Part shown: positions 34,925 through 43,203 of the stretch, in pieces | Numbering within the stretch: position 1 is the stretch's first letter | How the letters are laid out: the number at the start of each line of letters is the position of its first letter | Assembly: GCA_022759145.1 (NCBI GenBank) | Contig: JAEMPV010000024.1 | Coordinates: forward strand, 3,021-65,902 | DNA: 62,882 bases | Direction: 5' to 3' | Source of the DNA: Caldisericum sp. | GTDB lineage: Bacteria > Caldisericota > Caldisericia > Caldisericales > Caldisericaceae | The notes under the pieces: model-generated | Seen by the model: the letters and a program-made list of their open reading frames with translations, nothing else | Told to the model about the DNA's origin: nothing | The model's database searches: none | Program-made: the position numbers and the translations under genes

Positions 34925-35725
34925 ATGTATAGATTTATAGACACGAATGGTAACAATGGTGCCATGAATATGGCAATAGATGAGGCATTACTTGTTGCAC
35001 AGGCAAAATACAACACTCCGCCTGTCTTGAGGGTGTATAAATTTGTCCCTCCTACACTTTCTATCGGGTTCTTCCAAAGTGCACAGAAAGAAGTTGATTT
35101 TGACAATCTCAAAAAAATGGGGTATGATTTTGTAAGACGCCCCACAGGTGGAAGGGCAGTCCTTCATGACAGGGAATTAACTTATAGTATAACAATTGCT
35201 TACCCGAATAAAATTCTTGAGATGAATCTTCTTGATTCCTTCCATTTTCTTTCAAGAGGCATAATAAAGGCAATTGAAATTCTTGGAGGCAATGCGTATT
35301 TTTCACAGAGTGAAGATAGAGAAGTTTCAAGTCCATCTTGTTTTGCATCTCCAACATTTTCGGATATTTTGATGAACGGCAAAAAGGTTGTTGGTTCTGC
35401 CCAGATGCGCAATAAGTTAGGACTTTTGCAACACGGTTCAATTCTATATTCTGTAGATATTGAGGCAATCTTTAAGTGCTTTAAGTTAGAAGAAGACACA
35501 AGAAAGAGACTCGTTGAAATTGGTAAAAGAAAAATTTCTTCACTGTCCGACGAATTAAAGAGAGAAGTAACTTTTAACGACATAAAAACTGCTTTAAAAA
35601 AGGGAATGGAAGAGGTATTACAGGATGAAATTATAGAAAGCGAGTTAACAAAAGAAGAGTTCGATATAGCATATGAATTATACGAAAATAAGTATAATAC
35701 AAATGATTGGAATTTTAAAAAATGA
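34925..35725 (+). CDS. Octanoyl/lipoyl protein transferase, LipM/LplA family
   Basis: BPL/LplA-fold enzyme of 266 residues. The lipoate-pocket motif RRPTGGRAVLHDRELTYSI lies at 71-89. PSCFASP with Cys139 and GKKVVGSAQMR followed by LLQHGSI match B. subtilis LipM, in which this Cys is the acyl-transfer nucleophile. It most likely moves octanoate from ACP to a lipoyl-domain protein such as GcvH. A lipoate ligase activity is the alternative. First gene of its operon, no Shine-Dalgarno. No LipA or GcvH is seen in the window. Confidence 0.8.
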   Translation: MYRFIDTNGNNGAMNMAIDEALLVAQAKYNTPPVLRVYKFVPPTLSIGFFQSAQKEVDFDNLKKMGYDFVRRPTGGRAVLHDRELTYSITIAYPNKILEMNLLDSFHFLSRGIIKAIEILGGNAYFSQSEDREVSSPSCFASPTFSDILMNGKKVVGSAQMRNKLGLLQHGSILYSVDIEAIFKCFKLEEDTRKRLVEIGKRKISSLSDELKREVTFNDIKTALKKGMEEVLQDEIIESELTKEEFDIAYELYENKYNTNDWNFKK

Positions 35726-35738
35726 GAGGTGAATATAA

Positions 35739-37355
35739 ATGGGTAGACAGAGCAAAATTAGAAAATTAAGACGAGAAGGGAAACTTCCCAGAATTGAGAA
35801 AGAAAGGAATACCCCTGTTTGGGTTAAAGTCCTTGTTTCAATCCTTATAGCAGTACTCGTTTTAGTAAGTGCCTCTGCAGTATGGGGATATGCAGAGAGA
35901 AATGTTGCTGCGAAAGTTGGTAGAGAAACTATAACCATAGATCAAGTAAACAATCAGCTTGATTATTATAGAAATCTTTATAGCCAGTTTGGAATGACTT
36001 TAACTGCGCAACAGGAAGAACAATTGAAGCAAAACATACTTCAGAATTTAATTGAAGAATCTCTTCTTGTACAATACGCAAAAGATCACAATTTAAAGTA
36101 CGACGAGGCACAGTATAAAAAGAATTTGCAAGATCAAATAGACCAAACAATAGAACAAGGCAAGAAAAACAACGGAGAAAAAACTTTCTTAGACCTTGTA
36201 AATGGTCAATATGGCTCGCTCGATGCATATAAGCAGTATCTTGAGAAAGTTTATGGCCCTTATGTTGAAAGACCACTACTTGCGCAGGCAGCGCTTGATG
36301 AAAAATATAAAGATATTAAAGTTACAGACGAAGAAGTTAAGCAATACTTTAACTCAGTTAAAGAAATTTCTGCAGAGCACCTACTTGTTCTTCTTCCCGG
36401 AAATCCAAGCAGTTCGGAAGTAAACAATGCAAAAAAATTAGCAGAAGAAATCTATAAAGAAATCAACGAAAAGAAGTCGCAAGATAAGAACTTCAATTTT
36501 GCTACATACGCACAGGCAAAAGTAAAAGAGGTAAACGAGAAGAACAAGGGTAAGGAAGTATTAAAATACGAAAATCTCGGATATTTCCCAAAGGGACAGA
36601 TGGTAAAAGAATTCGAAGACGCAGTTTTTGATACAAAGGTTAATGTTGGAGATATTATAGGACCGGTAAAAACTCAATACGGTTTCCACATAATTCATAT
36701 TTTAGGAAAGAAAACTGTTGCAGAAACTTATGATGAGCCAGAAAAAGTAAATGTAAGAATTGTTCAGTTTAATTTCGATCCAAAAGACGCTAAATCAAAG
36801 GAAAATGCATTCACATCGGCAAGAAGCATCTCTATCCAAACAAAGAACGGAATGAGTTTTATTGATGCTGTTAAAAGGTTTTCTCAAGATGAGACGACCA
36901 AGAAAAACAATGGCGAAACTGGATTTTTCTCAAGAGATGAAAAGCCAGAAATTTTTGATGAGGTTGTAAAATTGAATAAGGGTGGAATTACTGATCCTAT
37001 TTTAGTTGGGAACTCCTATGTGGTTGCTCAATTAATTGATAAAAAACCTGCAAAGAAAGCAACTTTAGACGACAAGGACATTTATAACAAGGTTAAAGAA
37101 GAACTTATTAATAATAAAAAAGAAGAAATTAAGAAGCAATTCATTGAAGAACTGAAAAAGACATACCATGTTCGAACGACGAACCCTGGAAGAATTCTTG
37201 CAAACTTCTTTAGGAAATATATTGCAACACCATTCAACAACTTCAACAACTGGATCAGCAATATATCAAAGCCTGCAAATAATACCAATCAGCAAAACCA
37301 GAACAATACTTCTACACAGCCACTCGAACCTGTAAATCCATCGTCGGGAAGCTAA
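35739..37355 (+). CDS. Membrane-anchored SurA/PrsA-like foldase with two parvulin domains
   Basis: 538 residues. A basic cytoplasmic N-terminus is followed by one membrane anchor (about 29-50), a SurA-N-like helical chaperone region (about 58-205), a first parvulin domain (about 210-330, ISAEHLLVLLPG to YGFHIIHIL), a second more divergent one (about 340-440, NGETGFFSRDEKPEIFDEVVKL), and a Gln/Asn-rich tail. It should assist folding or outward passage of exported proteins. The paralogue next door lacks the parvulin domains. Shine-Dalgarno AGAGGTGA. Confidence 0.85.
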   Translation: MGRQSKIRKLRREGKLPRIEKERNTPVWVKVLVSILIAVLVLVSASAVWGYAERNVAAKVGRETITIDQVNNQLDYYRNLYSQFGMTLTAQQEEQLKQNILQNLIEESLLVQYAKDHNLKYDEAQYKKNLQDQIDQTIEQGKKNNGEKTFLDLVNGQYGSLDAYKQYLEKVYGPYVERPLLAQAALDEKYKDIKVTDEEVKQYFNSVKEISAEHLLVLLPGNPSSSEVNNAKKLAEEIYKEINEKKSQDKNFNFATYAQAKVKEVNEKNKGKEVLKYENLGYFPKGQMVKEFEDAVFDTKVNVGDIIGPVKTQYGFHIIHILGKKTVAETYDEPEKVNVRIVQFNFDPKDAKSKENAFTSARSISIQTKNGMSFIDAVKRFSQDETTKKNNGETGFFSRDEKPEIFDEVVKLNKGGITDPILVGNSYVVAQLIDKKPAKKATLDDKDIYNKVKEELINNKKEEIKKQFIEELKKTYHVRTTNPGRILANFFRKYIATPFNNFNNWISNISKPANNTNQQNQNNTSTQPLEPVNPSSGS

Positions 37356-37357
37356 CC

Positions 37358-38209
37358 ATGGAAAAGAAGAAGGTTGTAAAAATTAGAAAAGCAAGAAAAT
37401 TTAGCATAAGAAAACAAATATTTATTGGAATAGGAATTGTTCTTGCAGTAGTTCTTTTATTAGCTGCTGTTTTTGCATCCGTTTTCCTCCCATGGAAAGA
37501 AGTGTTCTTAACAGTAGGAGATAGCAAAATAACCTATGATGAGATAAATTATCAAGTTTATCTTGCTTCTAAGACACTTAATGCCCCTCTCCCAGATCTT
37601 CAATCAAACGATCCAAAAACCCTTGCCGCCTCGAGAAACGTCCTTCAACTTGCTTATGTAAATGCAATTTCAGATGCAATTCTCTCAAATAAAGCAAGAC
37701 AAGATAATTTGCAAGTCACCGAAAGCGAGATTGAAGCATATATTTCTAATTTAAAAAACGATGTTTCTAGTGGTTTTAACGACAAAGATCTTGCACTTAA
37801 GGATTTTCTTAAAACTATCGGTGTCAAAGAATCGGCCTTGAGAGAAATTGCTCTTAATAAGATTATGGCAGACAAAGAAAAAGAAAAACTTACAAGTAAT
37901 ATTACAGTAACAGATGAGGAAGTAAAGAGTTTTTATAATGATTTCTGGAATGCCTATGTAAAAAATGAAAATGAGAAAGAAAAGTACTTTGCCGAAAACT
38001 ATAATAAGATTAAGGAAGATTGCTTGAAAAACAAAAAAGAGCAATATGTTTCAAACACTTTAAGGCGTGAACTCATAAACGAGGAAATTAACAATATAGA
38101 AGTTGATAACCCCTACAAGAAATTGATGCGCTTCTGGTACGGAACATTCTTGGGAACTGATATTCCAGAGATATACAGAAACGTGAGTATACAAGAACTT
38201 TTGACATGA
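37358..38209 (+). CDS. Membrane-anchored SurA-N-like chaperone without PPIase domain
   Basis: 283 residues with a basic N-terminus, a single membrane anchor (about 20-44) and an all-helical outer part that parallels the N-terminal region of the preceding foldase (VGDSKITYDEINYQVYL against VGRETITIDQVNNQLDYY). No parvulin core follows. It begins 2 bases after the foldase stop, suggesting that a duplication kept only the chaperone half. It may work as a heteromeric partner or independent chaperone; function is inferred. Confidence 0.7.
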   Translation: MEKKKVVKIRKARKFSIRKQIFIGIGIVLAVVLLLAAVFASVFLPWKEVFLTVGDSKITYDEINYQVYLASKTLNAPLPDLQSNDPKTLAASRNVLQLAYVNAISDAILSNKARQDNLQVTESEIEAYISNLKNDVSSGFNDKDLALKDFLKTIGVKESALREIALNKIMADKEKEKLTSNITVTDEEVKSFYNDFWNAYVKNENEKEKYFAENYNKIKEDCLKNKKEQYVSNTLRRELINEEINNIEVDNPYKKLMRFWYGTFLGTDIPEIYRNVSIQELLT

Positions 38210-38997
38210 AGAGATCTTTAATAACTGTTTTTGCGATTGTTGTTTTGTTTTTGCTAATATTTAATGTTACTGAGGTGCAGGTTTTTGATGAAAATCTTAA
38301 TGTTGCTATTTCTGGTGTAAAAGTAAACAACTTTTTAACAAACGAGGAGGGTATAGCAAAATTTTTGGACTTTTCATTTAGTCCTTTCTTAACGCTTGAG
38401 CGTATCGGATATGAGACGACAAAGTTAAAGACGCATTTTAGCCCTCTATACAGGCTACTCAAAGTTGGCTTAAGCGAAGCGGATGCTCAGTATATAAAGT
38501 CACAAGTAACTAACTGGGCGAATGGCATTTCGAACTACAGGTACGAATTAACGACAAAGAGACAGAACTATTCATATAAGTTCGTTCAAGTTATCGATGG
38601 TAAAAATAAATACACAAAAACAGAGACAGAAGAAAATGGAAAAGTTTCTAGTAACGAAATCTTTGTAATCTCTGACAAAGTTTATACGAGAATAAATGGA
38701 GGAGAAGTTCAGGCAGTAGAAAACCCTGAAGATTATATTGCAAATAACCTGATACTTATACCTTTAAGCGATGTTATAGACGAATTCCTTAATAGTGTCG
38801 ATGGAAGTGTTAAATTTAGTACTCCAAACAATATCCAATTCTTGAGTAATAATTCTAATAATAAATTGACTTTGATTATTTCTTCTTCAGGTATCCCTTC
38901 GGAATTACTCCTCGAAACCGAAAGCAACCAAATATTAGAGGAAGCATCACTTAAAATTGACCTTGAAAATACGAAGGTGAGTTTAGATGAAAAATGA
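38206..38997 (+). CDS. Exported protein, LolA/LppX-like region after a small beta domain
   Basis: 263 residues. An N-terminal signal or anchor helix (about 5-21) has no lipobox Cys, so it is probably membrane-tethered or secreted. Residues about 23-85 look like a carboxypeptidase-regulatory-type beta sandwich (VFDENLNVAISGVKVNNFLTN, cut short here). The remainder is beta-rich and resembles lipoprotein carriers of the LolA/LppX type only weakly (SQVTNWANGISNYRYELT, KYTKTETEENGK). I cannot assign a function. Overlaps both neighbours, so it is co-translated with the chaperones. Confidence 0.55.
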   Translation: MKRSLITVFAIVVLFLLIFNVTEVQVFDENLNVAISGVKVNNFLTNEEGIAKFLDFSFSPFLTLERIGYETTKLKTHFSPLYRLLKVGLSEADAQYIKSQVTNWANGISNYRYELTTKRQNYSYKFVQVIDGKNKYTKTETEENGKVSSNEIFVISDKVYTRINGGEVQAVENPEDYIANNLILIPLSDVIDEFLNSVDGSVKFSTPNNIQFLSNNSNNKLTLIISSSGIPSELLLETESNQILEEASLKIDLENTKVSLDEK

Positions 38998-40507
38998 TTC
39001 TGACTTAGATACACTAATTGAAACCTTCTTTGACGAGTATTATTACTACTTCTCATCGTTTGCAACATTGAGAGGAATACATCGTTATGACTACAAACTC
39101 TCAACATACGATAGAGCAAATCTTAAAAACTTAGAAAACTTAATTAACGAAGTTATCCAGGCATTAAAACTTACCGAAGAGAAAAACAAAAGAGAAAGAT
39201 CCTTCGATATAAAAACTTTTAGAAAAATTGCCGAAAATACCCTTGATTTTATTAATTCTGGAATTTATGGAAGTGCTCAGTTTTTTGTATATGATGCTTT
39301 TATAGGGATTGTTTCTGTTGCACTTACACAATCAAAACCTATGAGCGTTAGAAGCAGAAATTTTACAGAAAGACTAAGCACATTAAACTCAATTAATGAC
39401 TATGTAAGAACATATGTAAATGAAATAACTGAAATCGAAAGAAAAGCAGTAATGAAGGAAATTGATTATCTCGAAGCGTTTATTAATCAATTTGCATCTT
39501 ATTTGCTTACAAAAAGCGATACCGACAAAAAAGAGAACTTAAAAATTGAGAAGACAAATGCTTTAGAATCGTTAAATGAATTAAGAAGGATAGTTAAGTC
39601 AATTAAAACAGGTACCGAAATAAAAACAAAAGGTTACATAGATTTTAACAACCTTGATAATAATTTTGTTGATTTAAAAAGACTTTTGGAAGATAATTTA
39701 AAAACGCTTTCTGAAAATCTTATAAGGAAAGCAAGAGAAATAAAAATTTCAAGTAGTTTTCAAGAAACACTAAGAGAAAATCTCTATAAAACGGAGCAAT
39801 TTGATGAGTCAACTGCTTTAAGTCTTATATCATCAGTAGAGAATACTGTAAAAAAGTACTTGCCAGTTGTTGAGATAACTTTTGATAAACGGGTATTTTT
39901 GGATGAAAGCGATTTTCCTGATCTTCTTTCAAATATCATGGGTTATGCTATTTCAAGCGGAGAATTTGACAATAAAAAGAACATATTCTTGATAATCAAG
40001 AAAGAAGATAACCCATTCAAGTTAAAATACAAAACAATTTCCGATATATTCTTTGGAACGCCATTTATCAATTTCTATAGGCAGGGGTCAAAGAGTAAGA
40101 AAAAGTATTTTTTGAACAACATCCTTTATCTTGGTTACCCTGTTTATCTTAGAAGAACATATTTTGACGATATAAAATTTCAATTAGACAAGCCTTTTGA
40201 ACTCATATACTATTATTGTGAATACAAAACAGCATTAAAGTCTTACATACAGAACGAAATTTACTTTAGAAACTGGGATTCCATTTTAGTTGAAAATTTT
40301 ATAAATGAAGATAAAATATTAATTGATAAAGATAAGTTTAAGGAGGAATTTGTTTACGATTTTGGACGGAGCTTTCTTGCTATGCAGGGATTAAATGCAA
40401 TTAATGACCTTAGAAAAGAAAAAAGACTAAAGACAAGTGAGTTTAATCTTAAATTATTACAGAATATGCATTATCCTTTCTGGATTATAAGGCAAATTTT
40501 AAGATGA
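38987..40507 (+). CDS. DUF885-like protein lacking the metal-binding motif
   Basis: 506 residues, no signal peptide seen. The N-terminus (FFDEYYYYFSSFATLRGIHRYD) and C-terminus (FLAMQGLNAINDLRKEKR, then HYPFWIIRQIL) fit the DUF885 family of helical metallo-carboxypeptidase-like proteins. Where that family has HExYPGHH, this protein has YLGYPVYL, and the later GWAxYxE segment reads KPFELIYYYCEY. The zinc ligands are thus gone and it is unlikely to be an active peptidase of this type. It may be a binding or structural relative. Family assignment is moderate. Confidence 0.55.
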   Translation: MKNDSDLDTLIETFFDEYYYYFSSFATLRGIHRYDYKLSTYDRANLKNLENLINEVIQALKLTEEKNKRERSFDIKTFRKIAENTLDFINSGIYGSAQFFVYDAFIGIVSVALTQSKPMSVRSRNFTERLSTLNSINDYVRTYVNEITEIERKAVMKEIDYLEAFINQFASYLLTKSDTDKKENLKIEKTNALESLNELRRIVKSIKTGTEIKTKGYIDFNNLDNNFVDLKRLLEDNLKTLSENLIRKAREIKISSSFQETLRENLYKTEQFDESTALSLISSVENTVKKYLPVVEITFDKRVFLDESDFPDLLSNIMGYAISSGEFDNKKNIFLIIKKEDNPFKLKYKTISDIFFGTPFINFYRQGSKSKKKYFLNNILYLGYPVYLRRTYFDDIKFQLDKPFELIYYYCEYKTALKSYIQNEIYFRNWDSILVENFINEDKILIDKDKFKEEFVYDFGRSFLAMQGLNAINDLRKEKRLKTSEFNLKLLQNMHYPFWIIRQILR

Positions 40508-41136
40508 GGCCAAAGTTTATTGTTGCAATAGCAGGTAATATCGGCTCAGGAAAATCTACATTATCTAAATATTTAAGCGAAAAATGGGGGTTTGATATTC
40601 TCGAAGAACCAGAAGCAAAAAATCCTTTTATTAAAAAATTTTACAAGGATCCTGAAAGATGGGCTTTTCATTCGCAATTATTCTTTCTCACTGAGAGGGC
40701 AAATCTTCAGTTAAAAATAGAGAGGACTTCCTCAAATATTATTCTTGATAGGACAATTTATGAAGATGCCGAAATTTTTGCGAAGATTCTTCTTAGCGAT
40801 GCCGAATATAAGATTTACAGGAAAATTTACGAACATTACCTCGAGATAATAACCCCGCCAAATTTTATAATATATTTGAGAACATCAGTTGATACACTTA
40901 TGGAAAGAATAAAAATTCGAGGAAGAGGTTATGAAAAAACAATAAAGAAAAGCTATCTAAAAAAACTTAATGATAAATATGAAGAATGGATTTCTAATTT
41001 TAGTATTTCTCCTGTATTAACTATCGATACAGATAAATATGAAATTTATAGCCTTTTTGGCGATATAGAGGAGATTAGGAAACACATTGAAGAGTTCTTC
41101 TGGAGGATGAATGAGAGACGAACAAACCGAGTTTGA
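40504..41136 (+). CDS. Deoxynucleoside kinase (deoxyguanosine/deoxyadenosine kinase family)
   Basis: P-loop kinase of 210 residues phosphorylating deoxynucleosides for salvage. Walker A AIAGNIGSGKSTLSKYL is at the N-terminus, the substrate motif DRTIYEDAEIFAK near 80, and a lid with RIKIRGRGYEK near 140. The acidic residues of the substrate site (EEPEAKNP) fit the dGK/dAK group. Thymidylate kinase lies two genes downstream, consistent with nucleotide supply. Exact base preference unknown. Confidence 0.87.
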   Translation: MRPKFIVAIAGNIGSGKSTLSKYLSEKWGFDILEEPEAKNPFIKKFYKDPERWAFHSQLFFLTERANLQLKIERTSSNIILDRTIYEDAEIFAKILLSDAEYKIYRKIYEHYLEIITPPNFIIYLRTSVDTLMERIKIRGRGYEKTIKKSYLKKLNDKYEEWISNFSISPVLTIDTDKYEIYSLFGDIEEIRKHIEEFFWRMNERRTNRV

Positions 41137-42613
41137 GAAGAGAGCATTCTTAGAAATCCTTCCTCGAGAGATAAGAGAAAAACTTGAAACTATAGGAGAT
41201 TTTGATAACTTAATTGAAGTAGTGCTTGATCTTGGAAGAAAACCCGAGGCAAGATTTACGAACAGAACTATATATCTAAGCGATAATCCAGTTACAAGAG
41301 AGGAAATAAACGAAACACTCAAGAAAATAGGAGTATTCGACAGAGATCACAGGGCGGGCATAGAGAAAACTTTGCACAGGATTTCTGGTGTATTTAATAG
41401 AAGAGGAGAGGTAATCGGCCTTACTTGTAGAGTTGGCCGTGCTATTTACGGAACTACTGAAGTTTTAAAAGACATAATAGTTAGTGACAGAAATTTGCTG
41501 CTTCTTGGGAAACCAGGTGTTGGAAAAACAACTCTCCTTAGAGAAGCCGCAAGAGTACTAAGCACAGAAATGGGAAAAAGAGTCATTGTAATTGACACTT
41601 CAAATGAAATTGGAGGAGATGGTGATATTCCTCATCCTGGCATAGGTAATGCAAGGCGAATGCAGGTGCCTTTTGGGGTTGCTCAAGAAGAAGTAATGAT
41701 AGAAGCAGTTGAAAACCACTTCCCTGAAGTTATTATTATAGATGAAATTGGGCGTGCAGAAGAGGCAAGGGCATGCAGAACTATTGCAGAAAGAGGTGTT
41801 AGACTTATTGCAACTGCTCATGGAACAAGTATTGAGAATCTTCTTGTAAATCCGACTCTTCAGGACCTCATAGGCGGAATAACATCAGTAACCCTAAGCG
41901 ATGAAGAGGCAGCGAGAAGGGGAACACAAAAGACAGTGCTTGAGAGAAAATCACCTCCAACATTTGACACACTAATAGAGATTCGAGAAAGAGGAGTTTT
42001 TGCAATTTACCACGATGTGGCTGAGACAGTAGATGCACTTTTGCGAGGATTCCCGGTGTTTCCAGAGATTAGAAAATCCGGGGAAAGTATTAAGGAAAAT
42101 ATCACACAAGAAAAATTGAGCATCAGAGAACAAGAAAATGTGACTTTAAAAAACGAAGACCGTGAATTTAGGGTCTTTGCTTTGGGGATAAACGCAAGTT
42201 ATATAGAAAGGGCTTTGCATTCTGTAAGAGTTAAAGGAAGAATAGTAAAAAACATAGAGCAAGCAAATCTTGTATTATGCGATAAAAAGGCACTTGAAAA
42301 GAAAAAAGAAGTGCTTGAGTACGCCTCTAACCTTTCTATACCAATAAAAGTTTTAGAGAAAACATCGCTAAATGGTATAAAAGAGTTTATAAAAGAACTC
42401 AAAAACAAGGGAAAACCGAAGAAAGCAATAGACTTTGAAGAGGTTGAAAATATCATTGGAGAAGTTTTAGAAAAAGGGGTACCTAAAGAGATTGAAGGCG
42501 ACGAGCAAGATTTACAGGAAAAAGCTGATCTAATTGAAAAATATGGACTTGTTACAGAACTTGTAGGTTTAAAGCCACATATGCGACTCATAATTTACCC
42601 GAGGAGAAGGTAA
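41111..42613 (+). CDS. AAA ATPase with R3H domain (Ycf45/SpoIIIAA-like)
   Basis: 500 residues. An N-terminal region (about 1-130) carries LPREIREKL and a GVFDRDHRAGIEKTLHRISGV segment of SpoIIIAA-type ATPases. The ATPase core has Walker A LGKPGVGKTTLLREAA and Walker B VIIIDEIGRAEEARA, and the regions IPHPGIGNARRMQVP and ATAHGTSIENLL are conserved in Ycf45. The C-terminus (LIEKYGLVTELVGLKPHMRLIIYP) is an R3H-like nucleic-acid-binding domain. The family is widespread and uncharacterised in most bacteria. GGAGG lies 4 bases before the ATG. It sits between two nucleotide kinases. Confidence 0.88.
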   Translation: MRDEQTEFEKRAFLEILPREIREKLETIGDFDNLIEVVLDLGRKPEARFTNRTIYLSDNPVTREEINETLKKIGVFDRDHRAGIEKTLHRISGVFNRRGEVIGLTCRVGRAIYGTTEVLKDIIVSDRNLLLLGKPGVGKTTLLREAARVLSTEMGKRVIVIDTSNEIGGDGDIPHPGIGNARRMQVPFGVAQEEVMIEAVENHFPEVIIIDEIGRAEEARACRTIAERGVRLIATAHGTSIENLLVNPTLQDLIGGITSVTLSDEEAARRGTQKTVLERKSPPTFDTLIEIRERGVFAIYHDVAETVDALLRGFPVFPEIRKSGESIKENITQEKLSIREQENVTLKNEDREFRVFALGINASYIERALHSVRVKGRIVKNIEQANLVLCDKKALEKKKEVLEYASNLSIPIKVLEKTSLNGIKEFIKELKNKGKPKKAIDFEEVENIIGEVLEKGVPKEIEGDEQDLQEKADLIEKYGLVTELVGLKPHMRLIIYPRRR

Positions 42614-43203
42614 TGTTAATTACATTTGAGGGCATTGACGGTTCTGGAAAATCAACTCAAGCAAAACTGCTTGCGGAGAATTTGACTAAACTTGGTTTCA
42701 ATGTAGTACTAACCAAGGAACCCGGGGGAACAGAGTTCGGTTCCTACATAAGAAATATTCTTTTAACTGTTGAAATGGACCCAGTATCAGAATTCTTGCT
42801 TTTTGCTTCAGACAGAAAAACACATGTAAAAGAAATAATTAAACCAAGCCTTGAAAAGGGCTTTGTAGTAATATCCGATAGATACCATGACAGTTCCGTT
42901 GCTTATCAAGGCTATGGAAGGGGAGTATCGCTTGAATTTATAAAATATGTCCATGACTTTATTCTTGATGGATACATTCCACACCTAACAATTCTTGTAG
43001 ATATAGATGAGAATACAAGTTTCTTGAGAATTAAAGATAAAGACCGCATCGAGAAACTTGGGACGGATTTTCTTAAGAAGGTAAGATTCGGATATCTTGA
43101 AATGGCTTACAATAACGAAAGATTTTTTACTGTTGATGGAAGTAAAAGCATAGGAGAGATAGAACAGATTGTTCTTAATAAGGTTATGGAGTTATTGAAA
43201 TGA
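42613..43203 (+). CDS. tmk: Thymidylate kinase
   Basis: Phosphorylates dTMP to dTDP. 196 residues with P-loop FEGIDGSGKSTQAKLLA, the LTKEPGGTEFG motif, SDRYHDSSVAYQGYGRG and a short lid (LRIKDKDRIEKLG). Normal family length. It overlaps the R3H ATPase gene by 1 bp and the PEGA gene by 4 bp. Confidence 0.96.
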   Translation: MLITFEGIDGSGKSTQAKLLAENLTKLGFNVVLTKEPGGTEFGSYIRNILLTVEMDPVSEFLLFASDRKTHVKEIIKPSLEKGFVVISDRYHDSSVAYQGYGRGVSLEFIKYVHDFILDGYIPHLTILVDIDENTSFLRIKDKDRIEKLGTDFLKKVRFGYLEMAYNNERFFTVDGSKSIGEIEQIVLNKVMELLK

